Shown: in pieces, positions 8,001 through 17,239 of the stretch
Position numbering within the stretch: position 1 is the stretch's first letter
Layout: each line of letters begins with the position of its first letter
Assembly: GCF_000168975.1 (NCBI RefSeq)
Contig: NZ_AAUW01000013.1
Location: 62,001 to 126,000 of the forward strand
From: Roseibium aggregatum IAM 12614
GTDB taxonomy: Bacteria; Pseudomonadota; Alphaproteobacteria; Rhizobiales; Stappiaceae
Direction: 5' to 3'
Length of the DNA: 64,000 bases
Made by a program: the position numbers and the translations under genes
The notes under the pieces: model-generated
What the model saw: only the letters and a program-made list of their open reading frames with translations
The model's database searches: none
What the model was told of the DNA's origin: nothing

Positions 8001-9875
8001 TTCACCGCGGCCGGTGTCGGCGACATGTCCGGCGACGTCTTCGGCAACGGCATGTTGCTGTCGAAGGCAACCAGGCTGATCGCCGCCTTCGACCACCGGG
8101 ATATCTTCATCGATCCGAATCCGGACCCGGCAATAACCTGGGAAGAACGCAAACGGATGTTCGACCTCGGACGTTCGTCCTGGAAGGACTACAACACCGA
8201 CCTGATATCCAAGGGCGGCGGCATCTTCTCGCGCCAGTTGAAGTCCATCCCGCTCTCGCCGGAGATGCAGGCCCTGCTCAAGTTGAACAAGGCCAGCGCA
8301 ACCCCGCAGGAAGTGATGACGGCCATCTTGCGGATGGACGTCGATCTGCTTTGGTTCGGCGGCATCGGCACATACATCCGCGCCAAATCCGAGACGGACG
8401 CCGACGTGGGCGACCGCGCCAACGACCCGATCCGCATCACCGCGTCGGAAGTCGGCGCAAAGGTGATCGGCGAAGGCGCGAACCTTGGCCTGACCCAGCT
8501 TGCCCGTATCGAGTTCAACAAGAAGGGCGGACGCTCCAACTCCGACGCGATCGACAATTCCGCCGGGGTGAACTCCTCGGACATGGAGGTCAACATCAAG
8601 ATCGCGCTCGGAGCGGCGGTCAAATCCGGCAAGCTGACCATCGAGCAGCGCAACGAACTGCTGGCCGAAATGACCGACGAGGTGGCCGAACTCGTGCTGC
8701 GGAACAACTATCTGCAGACCCTGGCCATTTCCATGACCGAACTGCGCGGCATGGAGGATTTCGGTTACCAGGTGCGCATGATGCGGCAACTGGAACAGGC
8801 CGGCCTTCTGAACCGCGTTGTCGAACAACTGCCGGACGAGGCAACGCTCGACGAGATGCGCAAGGCCGGTATGCTTCTGACCCGCGCCGAACTGGGCGTG
8901 CTGCTGGCCTATGCCAAGATCACGCTCTACGACGCGCTTCTGGAAAGCTCGGTTCCGGATGACGATTATCTGGCCCGCGAACTGTTCCGCTATTTCCCGG
9001 ACCTGATGGCCGACACCTACAAGGACGAGATCAGCGGCCACCGGCTGCGGCGTGAGATCATCGCCACGATGCTGGCCAACTCGATGATCAACCGGGGCGG
9101 CGCGACCTTCATCACCCGCCTGCGCGACCAGACCGACGCCACGGCAACCGAAATCGCGCAAGGATTCGTCGCCGTGCGCAACAGCTACGACCTGACCGAC
9201 CTCAACACGGAGATCGACGAGCTCGACACCAAGATCGACGGCGCTCTGCAACTGGAGCTCTACTCGGAAATCCAGTCGCTGCTTCTGGAACGGGTGGTTT
9301 GGTTCAAGCGCAACGTCTCCTTCGACAAGGGGCTGTCCGCGGTTGTCGAACGGTTCCGCGCCGGCATTTCCGCGCTGCGCGGCCGCCTGGAATCCGTCCT
9401 GCCGGAAGAGCCCGCAACGGTGCTGGCGGAACGCACCGCCGCCTACGTGAACCAGGGCGTGCCGGAAGGTCTGGCACGGCGGATCGCCTGGCTGCCGGCG
9501 GAACGGACCATACCCGACATCGTCATCGTTTCGGAAGAAACGGGGGCCGATCTGGATACGGCGGCAAGAGCCTATTTCGAGGTCGCCCACCATTTCCAGC
9601 TCGGTGCGATCATCGAACTGGCCAACGATCTCGACGTTCGGGACTATTACGACGGTCTGGCACTCGACCGCGCACAGGCAACGCTGGTCTCCGCTCAGCG
9701 TGCGCTGGCCATCGCGGCAGTCCGGGCAGGCGGCTTTGCAAGCTGGCTGGAGGAACACGAGACGGAGGTCGGCCGGCGCAAGCGCTCGGTCTCCGAAATC
9801 CTCGACGGCGGCCTCAGCGTGTCGAAATTCTCCGTGGCGGCCAGCCTGCTCGCGGAAATCTGCGGCACGGCGTAA
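5064..9875 (+). CDS. gdhZ: NAD-specific glutamate dehydrogenase, large (180-kDa) class
   Basis: A 1603-residue protein, the usual length for this class. The first ~700 residues are the regulatory N-terminal region. The catalytic core begins near residue 800, where 'GMVARGGLRWSDRPQDFRTE' and 'KNAVIVPVGAKGGFVPK' carry the substrate-binding and catalytic Lys region. 'GVGDMSGDVFGNGML' and 'GEGANLGLTQLAR' mark the NAD-binding domain. It oxidises L-glutamate to 2-oxoglutarate and ammonium with NAD+, mainly for glutamate use as carbon source. Caulobacter GdhZ belongs to this class. The start ATG at 5064 follows AAGGGGATGG. It is monocistronic: a terminator follows immediately and the upstream gene is divergent. 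Confidence 0.95.
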   Translation: MPDKHDVEKLKIIDAVQATLNQEDPALAEFSSAFYDRGAAEDLVAYTAEELIGFARDAWQDFQNHELGTHRVSIADPAFKAQGSKVKGVSVIEIVNDNMPFLVDSVMDELQDSKIEVHLVLHPIFIVERDENGVLTSAIARKKPPKRTDRQESLIHIHVTRIDSPEARAALKARLDKVLSDVRAVVSDFKPMQERLAEAIDTYKTTQIPGSSDDLWEAIHFLEWMENDNFIFLGMREYMFEGGVEEGELSPHEGTGLGLLSDPDVRVLRRGTEFVQITPEIREFLKKPEPLIIAKANVKSTVHRRVHMDYIGAKLYDDDGNMNGELRIVGLFASTAYTEPTSTIPFLRRKVASVLARAGYGSESHSGRALRNVLEAFPRDELFQIDRDRLFDFSIAILQLDERPRIRVLSRPDKFDRYVSILVFVPRDRYSTEVRLNVGTYLASVYEGRVSAWYVTYPEGPLARVHYIIGRDRGETPKPQQEELEAAVADMVRTWSDSVRDALRDEFAPAQARKLADRYALSFHGGYKEVYNAQSALFDIVKLETLSDKTDTTITFHRQSGTRDSRLSLKVYHRGSPIPLSARVPLLENMGFRVINERTYRVTPADAPLSYLHEMTLESRSGEDITFSDQLQARLESMFMAVWTAQAEDDGYNRLVLTADLAWRDVAVIRALSRYLRQAGIRFSEDYMWSTLNNYPKITAKLVELFHLRFNPDVTEKDRDLGTERLEGELTADLEEVASLDDDRILRRFQNAIESILRTNFYQLDKKGQPKPTFAFKIDSRQIDDLPQPRPFREIFVYSPRVEGVHLRFGMVARGGLRWSDRPQDFRTEVLGLVKAQQVKNAVIVPVGAKGGFVPKNLPPMSDRDAWFKEGTESYKIFINALLDVTDNLDEDTILPPQRVQRYDSDDPYLVVAADKGTATFSDTANGISEGRHFWLGDAFASGGSAGYDHKKMGITARGAWEAVKRHFREMNRDIQTEPFTAAGVGDMSGDVFGNGMLLSKATRLIAAFDHRDIFIDPNPDPAITWEERKRMFDLGRSSWKDYNTDLISKGGGIFSRQLKSIPLSPEMQALLKLNKASATPQEVMTAILRMDVDLLWFGGIGTYIRAKSETDADVGDRANDPIRITASEVGAKVIGEGANLGLTQLARIEFNKKGGRSNSDAIDNSAGVNSSDMEVNIKIALGAAVKSGKLTIEQRNELLAEMTDEVAELVLRNNYLQTLAISMTELRGMEDFGYQVRMMRQLEQAGLLNRVVEQLPDEATLDEMRKAGMLLTRAELGVLLAYAKITLYDALLESSVPDDDYLARELFRYFPDLMADTYKDEISGHRLRREIIATMLANSMINRGGATFITRLRDQTDATATEIAQGFVAVRNSYDLTDLNTEIDELDTKIDGALQLELYSEIQSLLLERVVWFKRNVSFDKGLSAVVERFRAGISALRGRLESVLPEEPATVLAERTAAYVNQGVPEGLARRIAWLPAERTIPDIVIVSEETGADLDTAARAYFEVAHHFQLGAIIELANDLDVRDYYDGLALDRAQATLVSAQRALAIAAVRAGGFASWLEEHETEVGRRKRSVSEILDGGLSVSKFSVAASLLAEICGTA

Positions 9876-9894
9876 CCGCGCGGAACACGACAAC

Positions 9895-9930
9895 AGGGCC
9901 GGCAATTCCCCTGCCGGCCTTGGCTTTTTC
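9895..9930 (+). terminator. Rho-independent terminator after the NAD-GDH gene
   Basis: GGCCGGCA (9897-9904) pairs with TGCCGGCC (9912-9919) across the loop ATTCCCC, followed by TTGGCTTTTTC. It sits about 20 bases after the stop codon. Confidence 0.8.
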
Positions 9931-10030
9931 AACGGGTAGCGTCCTTGCCGTCGCCATTCCGGCCACACAAAGCGCGAGCGGGACTGGAGAGCCGCTGCAA
10001 CGTCCACTTTCGCAGGAAGACCCTGGCTCA

Positions 10031-10110
10031 CCGATCCCGGATCTTCGTTGCGTTGCGTCCGGGATGACACGGCTGGGGTTTTGAATACTCTGATCCCGGA
10101 ATCTTCGTTG
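10031..10110. repeat. REP-like palindromic repeats upstream of the insertion element
   Basis: TCCCGGA (10035-10041) and TCCGGGA (10058-10064) bracket 'TCTTCGTTGCGTTGCG'. A second partial unit, 'GATCCCGGAATCTTCGTTGC', lies at about 10092-10111. A related sequence ('CTCTACGCTTCGTTGCGCCC') lies at about 12986-13005. Units of this kind are scattered between genes in alphaproteobacteria. They differ from the repeat that the IS110 element interrupts. Confidence 0.5.
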
Positions 10111-10144
10111 CCGCCTTTTGGATCGCTGGAGACATAAGGAGCAA

Positions 10145-10157
10145 GCGGCCCATCCTT
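10145..10157. repeat. Left fragment of the REP/BIME-type repeat split by the IS110 element
   Basis: GCGGCCCATCCTT here is the exact inverse of AAGGATGGGCCGC at 11406-11418, the far end of the repeat beyond the insertion element. Joining this fragment to 11296 rebuilds one element with matched ends, so the two pieces were contiguous before insertion. Confidence 0.85.
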
Positions 10158-10183
10158 ATCTGTTGAGATTTGATTAGATTGGT

Positions 10184-11281
<1,098 letters not shown>

Positions 11282-11295
11282 AAACATGGTTGCTT

Positions 11296-11418
11296 CGAGA
11301 CGCGCGCAAACGCGCTCCTCAGGATGAGGGGGTGGGAACGTAGGTCTCTCATCAGCCTGCCAACACATATCACCTCATCCTGAGGAAGCGCGCAGCGCTG
11401 TCACGAAGGATGGGCCGC
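11296..11418. repeat. Main part of the REP/BIME-type repeat split by the IS110 element
   Basis: Continues the left fragment at 10145-10157. Two arms in inverted orientation surround a ~40-base centre: CGAGACGCGCGC...CCTCAGGATGAGG on the left, and CCTCATCCTGAGG...AAGGATGGGCCGC on the right (11406-11418 is the outer end). Each arm also folds on itself. A second, uninterrupted member of the family is at 45002-45171. Confidence 0.8.
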
Positions 11419-11559
11419 ATACACCAACTGGACAAAACCTCCCGCAACAGACACCGGATATTCGCAAACGCCTGTAGGCTTCAGGTCCCGGAAGCGATAG
11501 ACATGGAGGAATTGGGCTCGTCCCGGTGTTGATCCCCCAGGCAGCGAGTTGCCCGTTTC

Positions 11560-12930
11560 ATGACAGCCGTTTCAGACATTCCCTTGCAGACGTCCAACAG
11601 GCGCGCCGTGCTTTCCTGGGCGCTGTTCGACTGGGCGGCCCAGCCTTTCTTCACGCTGATTACCACCTTCGTCTTCGCACCCTATTTTGCCTCGACCCTG
11701 GCGGCGACACCTGCTGAAGGCCAATCGTTGTGGGGATATGCCACCGCGGCCGCCGGGCTGTGCATTGCCGTGGCTGCTCCCGTACTGGGGTCTGTCGCGG
11801 ATGCGACCGGCCGGCGAAAGCGCTGGATCCTTTTCTTCTCACTGCCGTTCGTCATCTGCTGCTGGGCCTTCTGGTACGCCGCGCCGGGAAGCCCGAACAG
11901 CATCGCCATCGCACTTGTCGCCTTTGCCATCGGCACATTGTCCATCGAAATCGCAACCGTCTTCAACAACGCAATGATGCCCTCGCTGGTGCCGCCGGAA
12001 CGGATTGGACGCCTGTCCAGTTTCGGCTGGGCGCTCGGCTATGCCAGCGGCCTGGTCACACTGGTGATCGCGCTTGGATTTTTCGCGGCCAGCCCTGAAA
12101 CGGGCAAGACCCTGCTGGGTTTCGAGCCGGTTCTGGGGCTTGATGCGGCGACACAGGAAGGCGACCGCGCCGTGGGTCCGTTCTCGGCGCTCTGGTACCT
12201 CGTCTTTGTGCTGCCGATGTTCCTGTTCGTGCCGGATGTGCCGCATCAGTCGAGGATCGGCCCTGCCGTGCGCACGGGCCTTGCAAACCTGCGCACCAGT
12301 CTGGCGCAGGCACGCACCAACAAGAACATTTTCCTGTTCCTTCTCGCCAACATGATCTTCAAGGACGGTCTGGTCGCACTCTTCGCATTCGGTGGCATTT
12401 ATGCTGCCGGCCAGCTTGGCTGGGGCTCCATCGAAATCGGCACCTTCGGCATCATTCTGACAGTCACCGGTACGCTCGGCCTATTGCTTGGCGGACCGAT
12501 GGACGACCGCTTCGGCGCCAAACCGGTGATTGTCTTCTCGCTTGTCGTTCTGATGATCTGCGGCCTCGGCATGATCTCCATCGACAAGACCGCGGTGTTC
12601 TTCGTCATCAAGACCGCCGCTGCCCCCGAAGGCGCTCTGTTCGCCTCTCTGCCGGAACAGGTCTTCATTGCCCTTGGCGGTGTCATTGGCGCGGTATCCG
12701 GCCCCTTGCAGGCCTCGTGCCGCAGTCTTCTGGTCCGCATTGCCCCGCCTCAGCACGTCACCCAGTATTTTGGCCTCCTGGCCCTGTCCGGAAAAGTCAC
12801 CAGCTTCCTCGCACCGCTGACCGTCGGCGTGGTAACCGCCATCACCGCCAGCCAACCGGCCGGCATGTCCGTCATCCTGGTGTTTTTCGGCGTCGGCCTG
12901 ATGCTGCTGCTGAGAGTGCGGGAGCGTTAA
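11560..12930 (+). CDS. MFS transporter of the UMF1 (Atg22-like) type
   Basis: 456 residues with about 12 hydrophobic segments. The opening 'AVLSWALFDWAAQPFFTLI' is the hallmark of the UMF1/Atg22-like branch of the major facilitator superfamily, and 'GSVADATGRRKRWI' is the loop 2-3 motif of MFS carriers. A second loop, 'GGPMDDRFGAKPVI', lies in the C-terminal half. It should be an inner-membrane secondary transporter. Atg22 in fungi exports amino acids, but bacterial substrates in this branch are not established and none is suggested by neighbours. The Shine-Dalgarno before 11560 is weak. Downstream (12931-13037) lies a CCAGGGT/ACCCTGG hairpin and REP-like sequence. Confidence 0.8.
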   Translation: MTAVSDIPLQTSNRRAVLSWALFDWAAQPFFTLITTFVFAPYFASTLAATPAEGQSLWGYATAAAGLCIAVAAPVLGSVADATGRRKRWILFFSLPFVICCWAFWYAAPGSPNSIAIALVAFAIGTLSIEIATVFNNAMMPSLVPPERIGRLSSFGWALGYASGLVTLVIALGFFAASPETGKTLLGFEPVLGLDAATQEGDRAVGPFSALWYLVFVLPMFLFVPDVPHQSRIGPAVRTGLANLRTSLAQARTNKNIFLFLLANMIFKDGLVALFAFGGIYAAGQLGWGSIEIGTFGIILTVTGTLGLLLGGPMDDRFGAKPVIVFSLVVLMICGLGMISIDKTAVFFVIKTAAAPEGALFASLPEQVFIALGGVIGAVSGPLQASCRSLLVRIAPPQHVTQYFGLLALSGKVTSFLAPLTVGVVTAITASQPAGMSVILVFFGVGLMLLLRVRER

Positions 12931-13037
12931 CGCTCCAGGGTGTGGACCCTGGAAATCTCATCGTCCGAGGGCTCCTGGGCTCCGGCTCTACGCTTCGTTG
13001 CGCCCGGGAAGACATCCGGGTGGAAACAGGTGCCCAG

Positions 13038-13070
13038 ACAAAAACGCGCCGGAAAATCCGGCGCGTTTGA
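13038..13070 (-). terminator. Terminator after the chemoreceptor gene
   Basis: AACGCGCCGG / CCGGCGCGTT around the loop AAAAT, with T runs on the minus strand (TTTTTGTCTGG). It sits 25 bases beyond the stop codon at 13095. The symmetric stem could also act for the MFS gene arriving from the other side. Confidence 0.8.
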
Positions 13071-13094
13071 TGTTTGCTCTGATCTGATCTTGCG

Positions 13095-15206
13095 TCAGGC
13101 GACCTGGCGGACGTTGGCAAGGAAGCCTTCGACTTCCTGCTTGAGGCGGTCCGCTTCCTTTTGCAGAACGTTGGCGGAGGCCGAAACCTGACGCGCGGCG
13201 TTACCGGTGTCGTCCGCGGAGGCGGCTACCTTGACGATGTTCTGCGCAACTTCCTGGGTGCCGTTGGAGGCTTCCTGGATGTTGCGGGCGATCTCGTCTG
13301 TGGCAAGTCCCTGCTGTTCGACCGAAGCCTGGATGGACGAGGAGATCTCGTTCATCTTCTCGATGGTTTCGGAAATGCCCTTGATGGCGTCGACAGACCC
13401 GGCCGTCTCCGTCTGCACCGACTGGATCTGCAGAGAGATTTCCTCGGTGGCCTTTGCGGTCTGGTTGGCCAGCTCCTTCACTTCGGCAGCGACAACGGCA
13501 AAGCCCTTGCCGGCTTCGCCCGCACGAGCCGCTTCGATGGTCGCGTTCAGCGCCAGAAGGTTGGTCTGTTCGGCAATGTCGGTGATCAGCTTGACCACTT
13601 CGCTGATCCGGTTGGCAGCTTCCGCGAGTCCTTCGATCTTGCGGTTTGTCGATTGGGCCTGCTCCACGGCATGGGACGCGATCTCGGTGGACTGGGTCAT
13701 CTGGCGGGAGATTTCGCCGACGGAGGCCATCAGTTCTTCCGCCGCGGACGCGACCGTTTCCACGTTCGATGAGGCTTCTTCCGAAGCGGCCGCCACTGCC
13801 GTGCTCTTTTCGCTGGTGTCGTCGGCACCCGCCGTCAGCGTCATCGACGCCGCATTGAGGTCCTGCACCTGATGCATCACGGTCTGGGTCAGTTCGGAGA
13901 TCTGGCGGTCGAAATTCTGCGACAGCTCGCTGATCCGGCCGGCGCGGGCGAGCTGCTGGCGCTGTGCTTCTTCCTGTTCTGCGGTAAGGGCTTCAGCCTG
14001 CTGCGCCTTCTCGCGGAAGACCTCGAGAGCCTTGCTGATCTCGCCGATTTCGTCGTGACGGTCCGTGTCCTGGATCGGTTCGTCATACCGGCGGTCGATA
14101 AGCGCCTGAATGCTGCCAACAGCACGTTCCAGCGGACGGCGGACGATGGTGTTGCCGACGAAGTAGATGGAAAGTGCGACAACAATGAGCAGCACGACAC
14201 CGACGATGACAATCATGGTGGTGATCGAGGAGGACGCCGCGTTGAGGGTCGACAGCGGAACGTTGACCACAACGGCCAGCTTGGCATCGGTACCGGTCAC
14301 ACTCACCGGCATGACGATACGATGCACCTCGGTGCCCAGCGTGTTGGAATATCCGTCATAGGAGAAGGGCTCGCCGTTCTTGACCGCGGTCAGCAGCTTG
14401 TCCTGCACGGCAAGATCGGCTTCAGCCCGGCCTTCCGACCAGGGCTTTCCGAGAACCGCCGGATCGGCATGGGCGATCCAGACACCGTTCTGCGACAGAA
14501 GATGGACCGAGCCCGTGTCGAGCGGCCGCTGGTTGCCCAGCACGTCGGAGAGCGGTGTCAGCAGAATGTCGCCACCTGCAACACCGATTACCGTGGCGCC
14601 GTCTCGGATCGGCGAAGAGAACGAGACGCCCGTCACGGTCTTTCCGTCGGCGTCCCAGCTGTAAGGCTCCGTCATGTAGTCCTTGCCGGACACATAGGCA
14701 CCGTTGAACCAGAGTTCGCCAGCGTCACTCATGTCTCCGACGCTGATCTCCTCGATCGGCCGGTAAGCCAGGGTGCCGTCCGGCTTGCGGAAATAGTAGG
14801 GCTGCCATTGTCCGCCGACGGCCCATCTCTCGTTGCCCTTCAACTCGGCATCCCTGCCGTCGAGCTTGTCACCCACGACCACGCCCCAGGTGCCCGCAAG
14901 GTCCTTGTTGGTCAATGTCAGATTTTCGACAACAGAGCTCCAGGCTTCACGATCAATCACACCGGCTTTTTTCATGCCGGTGAGGGAACTCGCCAGTGTC
15001 TGCGAAGCCTTGAGGCCGTTTTCCAGACCGCGCTGTACGAATTGGGCCTGCTCACGTGCCACGGCCTCGGCTTCGGAGCGCGCAAGGTCGCCCGTAATCC
15101 GGGAGGCTTCCCATGCGATAAAACTGATGCCAACCACCAGGGCGGCCGTAAGGGTCGCCGCACTGGCCCCTATGAGCTTTGTTGTGACCTTCGCACTTCT
15201 AAACAC
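13095..15206 (-). CDS. Methyl-accepting chemotaxis protein with a periplasmic Cache-type sensor
   Basis: 703 residues. Membrane segment at about 10-32; a periplasmic sensor of roughly 290 residues of the double-Cache (PDC) kind; second membrane segment at about 325-350 ('[20 protein letters not shown]'); HAMP at about 352-405; then a long coiled-coil signalling domain with hairpin tip '[20 protein letters not shown]'. It binds an extracellular ligand and controls CheA through CheW. There is no NWETF-type pentapeptide for tethering CheR at the C-terminus ('FLANVRQVA'). The ligand is unknown; Cache sensors often bind amino or organic acids. It stands alone, with no che genes nearby. Confidence 0.9.
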   Translation of the reverse strand: MFRSAKVTTKLIGASAATLTAALVVGISFIAWEASRITGDLARSEAEAVAREQAQFVQRGLENGLKASQTLASSLTGMKKAGVIDREAWSSVVENLTLTNKDLAGTWGVVVGDKLDGRDAELKGNERWAVGGQWQPYYFRKPDGTLAYRPIEEISVGDMSDAGELWFNGAYVSGKDYMTEPYSWDADGKTVTGVSFSSPIRDGATVIGVAGGDILLTPLSDVLGNQRPLDTGSVHLLSQNGVWIAHADPAVLGKPWSEGRAEADLAVQDKLLTAVKNGEPFSYDGYSNTLGTEVHRIVMPVSVTGTDAKLAVVVNVPLSTLNAASSSITTMIVIVGVVLLIVVALSIYFVGNTIVRRPLERAVGSIQALIDRRYDEPIQDTDRHDEIGEISKALEVFREKAQQAEALTAEQEEAQRQQLARAGRISELSQNFDRQISELTQTVMHQVQDLNAASMTLTAGADDTSEKSTAVAAASEEASSNVETVASAAEELMASVGEISRQMTQSTEIASHAVEQAQSTNRKIEGLAEAANRISEVVKLITDIAEQTNLLALNATIEAARAGEAGKGFAVVAAEVKELANQTAKATEEISLQIQSVQTETAGSVDAIKGISETIEKMNEISSSIQASVEQQGLATDEIARNIQEASNGTQEVAQNIVKVAASADDTGNAARQVSASANVLQKEADRLKQEVEGFLANVRQVA

Positions 15207-15385
15207 CGGTAATCTCCGCGAATCGCAAGTAAAGGCAGGCGAATACCTGCCGAAGCTTGCCTCACATTACCTGCCGTGCGTTAACAAGGTCTTCAGCGGG
15301 TCAGGTTTTCTGGACGTTCACGGTAATATTCGGACGATATTTCAGTTCATTAGCTAGCTAAGATGTAGAGCTATAAAGGTCTACA

Positions 15386-15421
15386 AGAAAAAAAGGCCGG
15401 TCTCTTTGGAGACTGGCCCTT
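15386..15421 (-). terminator. Rho-independent terminator after purH
   Basis: On the minus strand GGCCAGTCTC-CAAA-GAGACCGGCC is followed by TTTTTTTTCTTG. This lies about 130 bases beyond the purH stop, after the repeat-like element at 15470-15552. Confidence 0.75.
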
Positions 15422-15469
15422 CAACTCACATGCAAACATGAGATCCTGAAGCAAATCGCGTGTTATCAG

Positions 15470-15552
15470 CATCGCTTTTGCAGTCTGAAATCAGAGATTT
15501 CGACGCAACAAGCGATGCAGGATTATTCCGGTTAAACGCGACACGCTCTAGT
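15470..15552. repeat. Nested palindromic element downstream of purH
   Basis: An outer pair GCATCGCTT ... AAGCGATGC encloses an inner pair GAAATC/GATTTC (about 15487-15502). Next to it, read on the minus strand, is 'AGAGCGTGTCGCGTTTAA', which touches the purH stop codon. The nested layout looks like a mobile palindromic unit or a processed 3' end, not a simple terminator; the terminator lies further on at 15386-15421. Family membership cannot be confirmed within this window. The remaining gap (15207-15385) holds the chemoreceptor promoter region and nothing else that I recognise. Confidence 0.45.
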
Positions 15553-17164
15553 GCCTGAAATGGCGCATGCCGGTCATGACCATCGCAAGACCGGCCTCGT
15601 CGGCTGCCGCAATCACGTCGTCGTCGCGCATCGATCCGCCCGGCTGGATCACGGCTGTCGCACCGGCTTCGGCCGCAGACAGAAGACCGTCGGCGAACGG
15701 GAAGAACGCGTCGGATGCGACCACACAGCCCTTCGTGAGCGGTTCGGAAAGACCGGCAGCTTCTGTCGCGTCCAGCGCCTTGCGGGCGGCAATCCGCGCG
15801 GAATCGACCCGGCTCATCTGGCCGGCGCCCACACCGACTGTCGCACCGTCCTTGGCATAGACGATGGCGTTGGACTTCACATGCTTGGCGACCCGGAAGG
15901 CGAATTTCAGATCGGCCAGCTCCTGTTCGCTCGGAGCGCGCTTGGTGACGACCTTGAGGTCGAGATCATCGACCACACCATTGTCGCGTGACTGGACCAG
16001 AAGGCCGCCTGCGACGGATTTGACGAACAGGCCCTTGGCGCGCGCATCGGCGAGGCCGCCGGTGACCAGAAGGCGCAGGTTCTTCTTCGACGCGATGATT
16101 TCGCGGGCCGCATCGTCCGCGTCCGGCGCGATGATGACTTCGGTGAAGATCTTGACGATTTCTTCCGCAGCCGCAGCATCCAGCGTCTGGTTGAGGGCAA
16201 CGATGCCGCCAAAGGCGGAGACCGGGTCGCAGCGAAGGGCCAGTTCGTAGGCTTCCTTCAGGCTGGCGCCTTCGGCAACGCCGCACGGGTTGGCGTGCTT
16301 GATGATGGCAACCGCGCTGGTGCGGGCCGGATCGAACTCGCTCACCAGCTCGAACGCGGCATCCGTGTCGTTGATGTTGTTGTAGGAAAGGGTCTTGCCC
16401 TGCAATTGCCTGGCTGTCGCGACACCCGGGCGCTGCTCACCGGTGGTGTAGAAACCGGCCGTCTGATGCGGGTTTTCGCCGTAGCGCATGACTTCGGCAA
16501 GCGAACCACCAACTGCACGGTGGGCGGGCGTCGCCTCGTCCAGTTGATCCGCCATCCAGTTGGAAACGGCGGCGTCATAGGCGGCCGTCCGCGCAAAGGC
16601 CTTTTGAGCCAGCTTCTTGCGCAGCGCCAGCGGTGCCTTGCCGCCGTTGGCATCAAGCTCGGAAATAACCGCGTCGTAGTCGGCCGGGTCGGTGACGACG
16701 GTGACATAGGCGTGGTTCTTGGCGGCCGCGCGAGTCATTGCCGGTCCGCCGATGTCGATGTTCTCGATGCCGGTGGCATAGTCGGCGCCGGAGGCGACAA
16801 CGTCCTCGAACGGATAGAGATTGCCGCAGAAGAGGTCGATGCCGACAATGTCATGCTCGTCCATTGCCTTCTGGTGGTCGGCGTCGTCGCGGATCGACAG
16901 CAGACCGCCATGCACCTTCGGATGCAGCGTCTTCACGCGGCCGTCCATGATTTCCGGAAAGCCGGTGACTTCGGAAATGTCCAGAACCGCAAGCCCGGCT
17001 TCCTTCAGCGCCTTGTAGGAACCGCCGGTGGAGACCAGCTCGACACCGCGCTCGGACAGCGCTTTTGCAAAGTCGACAAGACCGGTCTTGTCGAAGACGG
17101 ACAAGAGCGCACGCTTGACGGAAACCAGCTCGGGAACGGGTACGGCTTTGGACACAATGGCCAT
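15548..17164 (-). CDS. purH: Bifunctional AICAR formyltransferase / IMP cyclohydrolase
   Basis: 538 residues from the ATG at 17164, the typical alphaproteobacterial length; a frame reaching 17215 adds 17 atypical residues. The N-terminal IMP cyclohydrolase domain starts '[18 protein letters not shown]' and has the phosphate loop '[12 protein letters not shown]'. The C-terminal AICAR transformylase domain has the Lys-His catalytic motif in '[12 protein letters not shown]'. The protein formylates AICAR with 10-formyl-THF and closes the ring to IMP, the last two steps of purine synthesis. It lies downstream of rsmB and the heparinase-like gene on the same strand, probably in one transcript. Confidence 0.96.
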   Translation of the reverse strand: MAIVSKAVPVPELVSVKRALLSVFDKTGLVDFAKALSERGVELVSTGGSYKALKEAGLAVLDISEVTGFPEIMDGRVKTLHPKVHGGLLSIRDDADHQKAMDEHDIVGIDLFCGNLYPFEDVVASGADYATGIENIDIGGPAMTRAAAKNHAYVTVVTDPADYDAVISELDANGGKAPLALRKKLAQKAFARTAAYDAAVSNWMADQLDEATPAHRAVGGSLAEVMRYGENPHQTAGFYTTGEQRPGVATARQLQGKTLSYNNINDTDAAFELVSEFDPARTSAVAIIKHANPCGVAEGASLKEAYELALRCDPVSAFGGIVALNQTLDAAAAEEIVKIFTEVIIAPDADDAAREIIASKKNLRLLVTGGLADARAKGLFVKSVAGGLLVQSRDNGVVDDLDLKVVTKRAPSEQELADLKFAFRVAKHVKSNAIVYAKDGATVGVGAGQMSRVDSARIAARKALDATEAAGLSEPLTKGCVVASDAFFPFADGLLSAAEAGATAVIQPGGSMRDDDVIAAADEAGLAMVMTGMRHFRH

Positions 17165-17239
17165 GAATTTGCCTCGCAATTGGGGACGGTCCGGGAGTTG
17201 CCGTCGCCCTATCACGTCTTCAGCAAAAGCGGAAGGTCT

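Noticed and set aside
6288..10070. Two very long minus-strand open frames opposite the NAD-GDH gene
   Set aside because: High G+C in third codon positions leaves the complementary frame open. The plus-strand protein has all catalytic motifs, and the minus frames show none.
11282..11559. Possible IS1111-type long 3' non-coding end of the IS110 element
   Set aside because: The element ends about 14 bases after the transposase stop, where the interrupted repeat resumes. The long non-coding end is on the 5' side.
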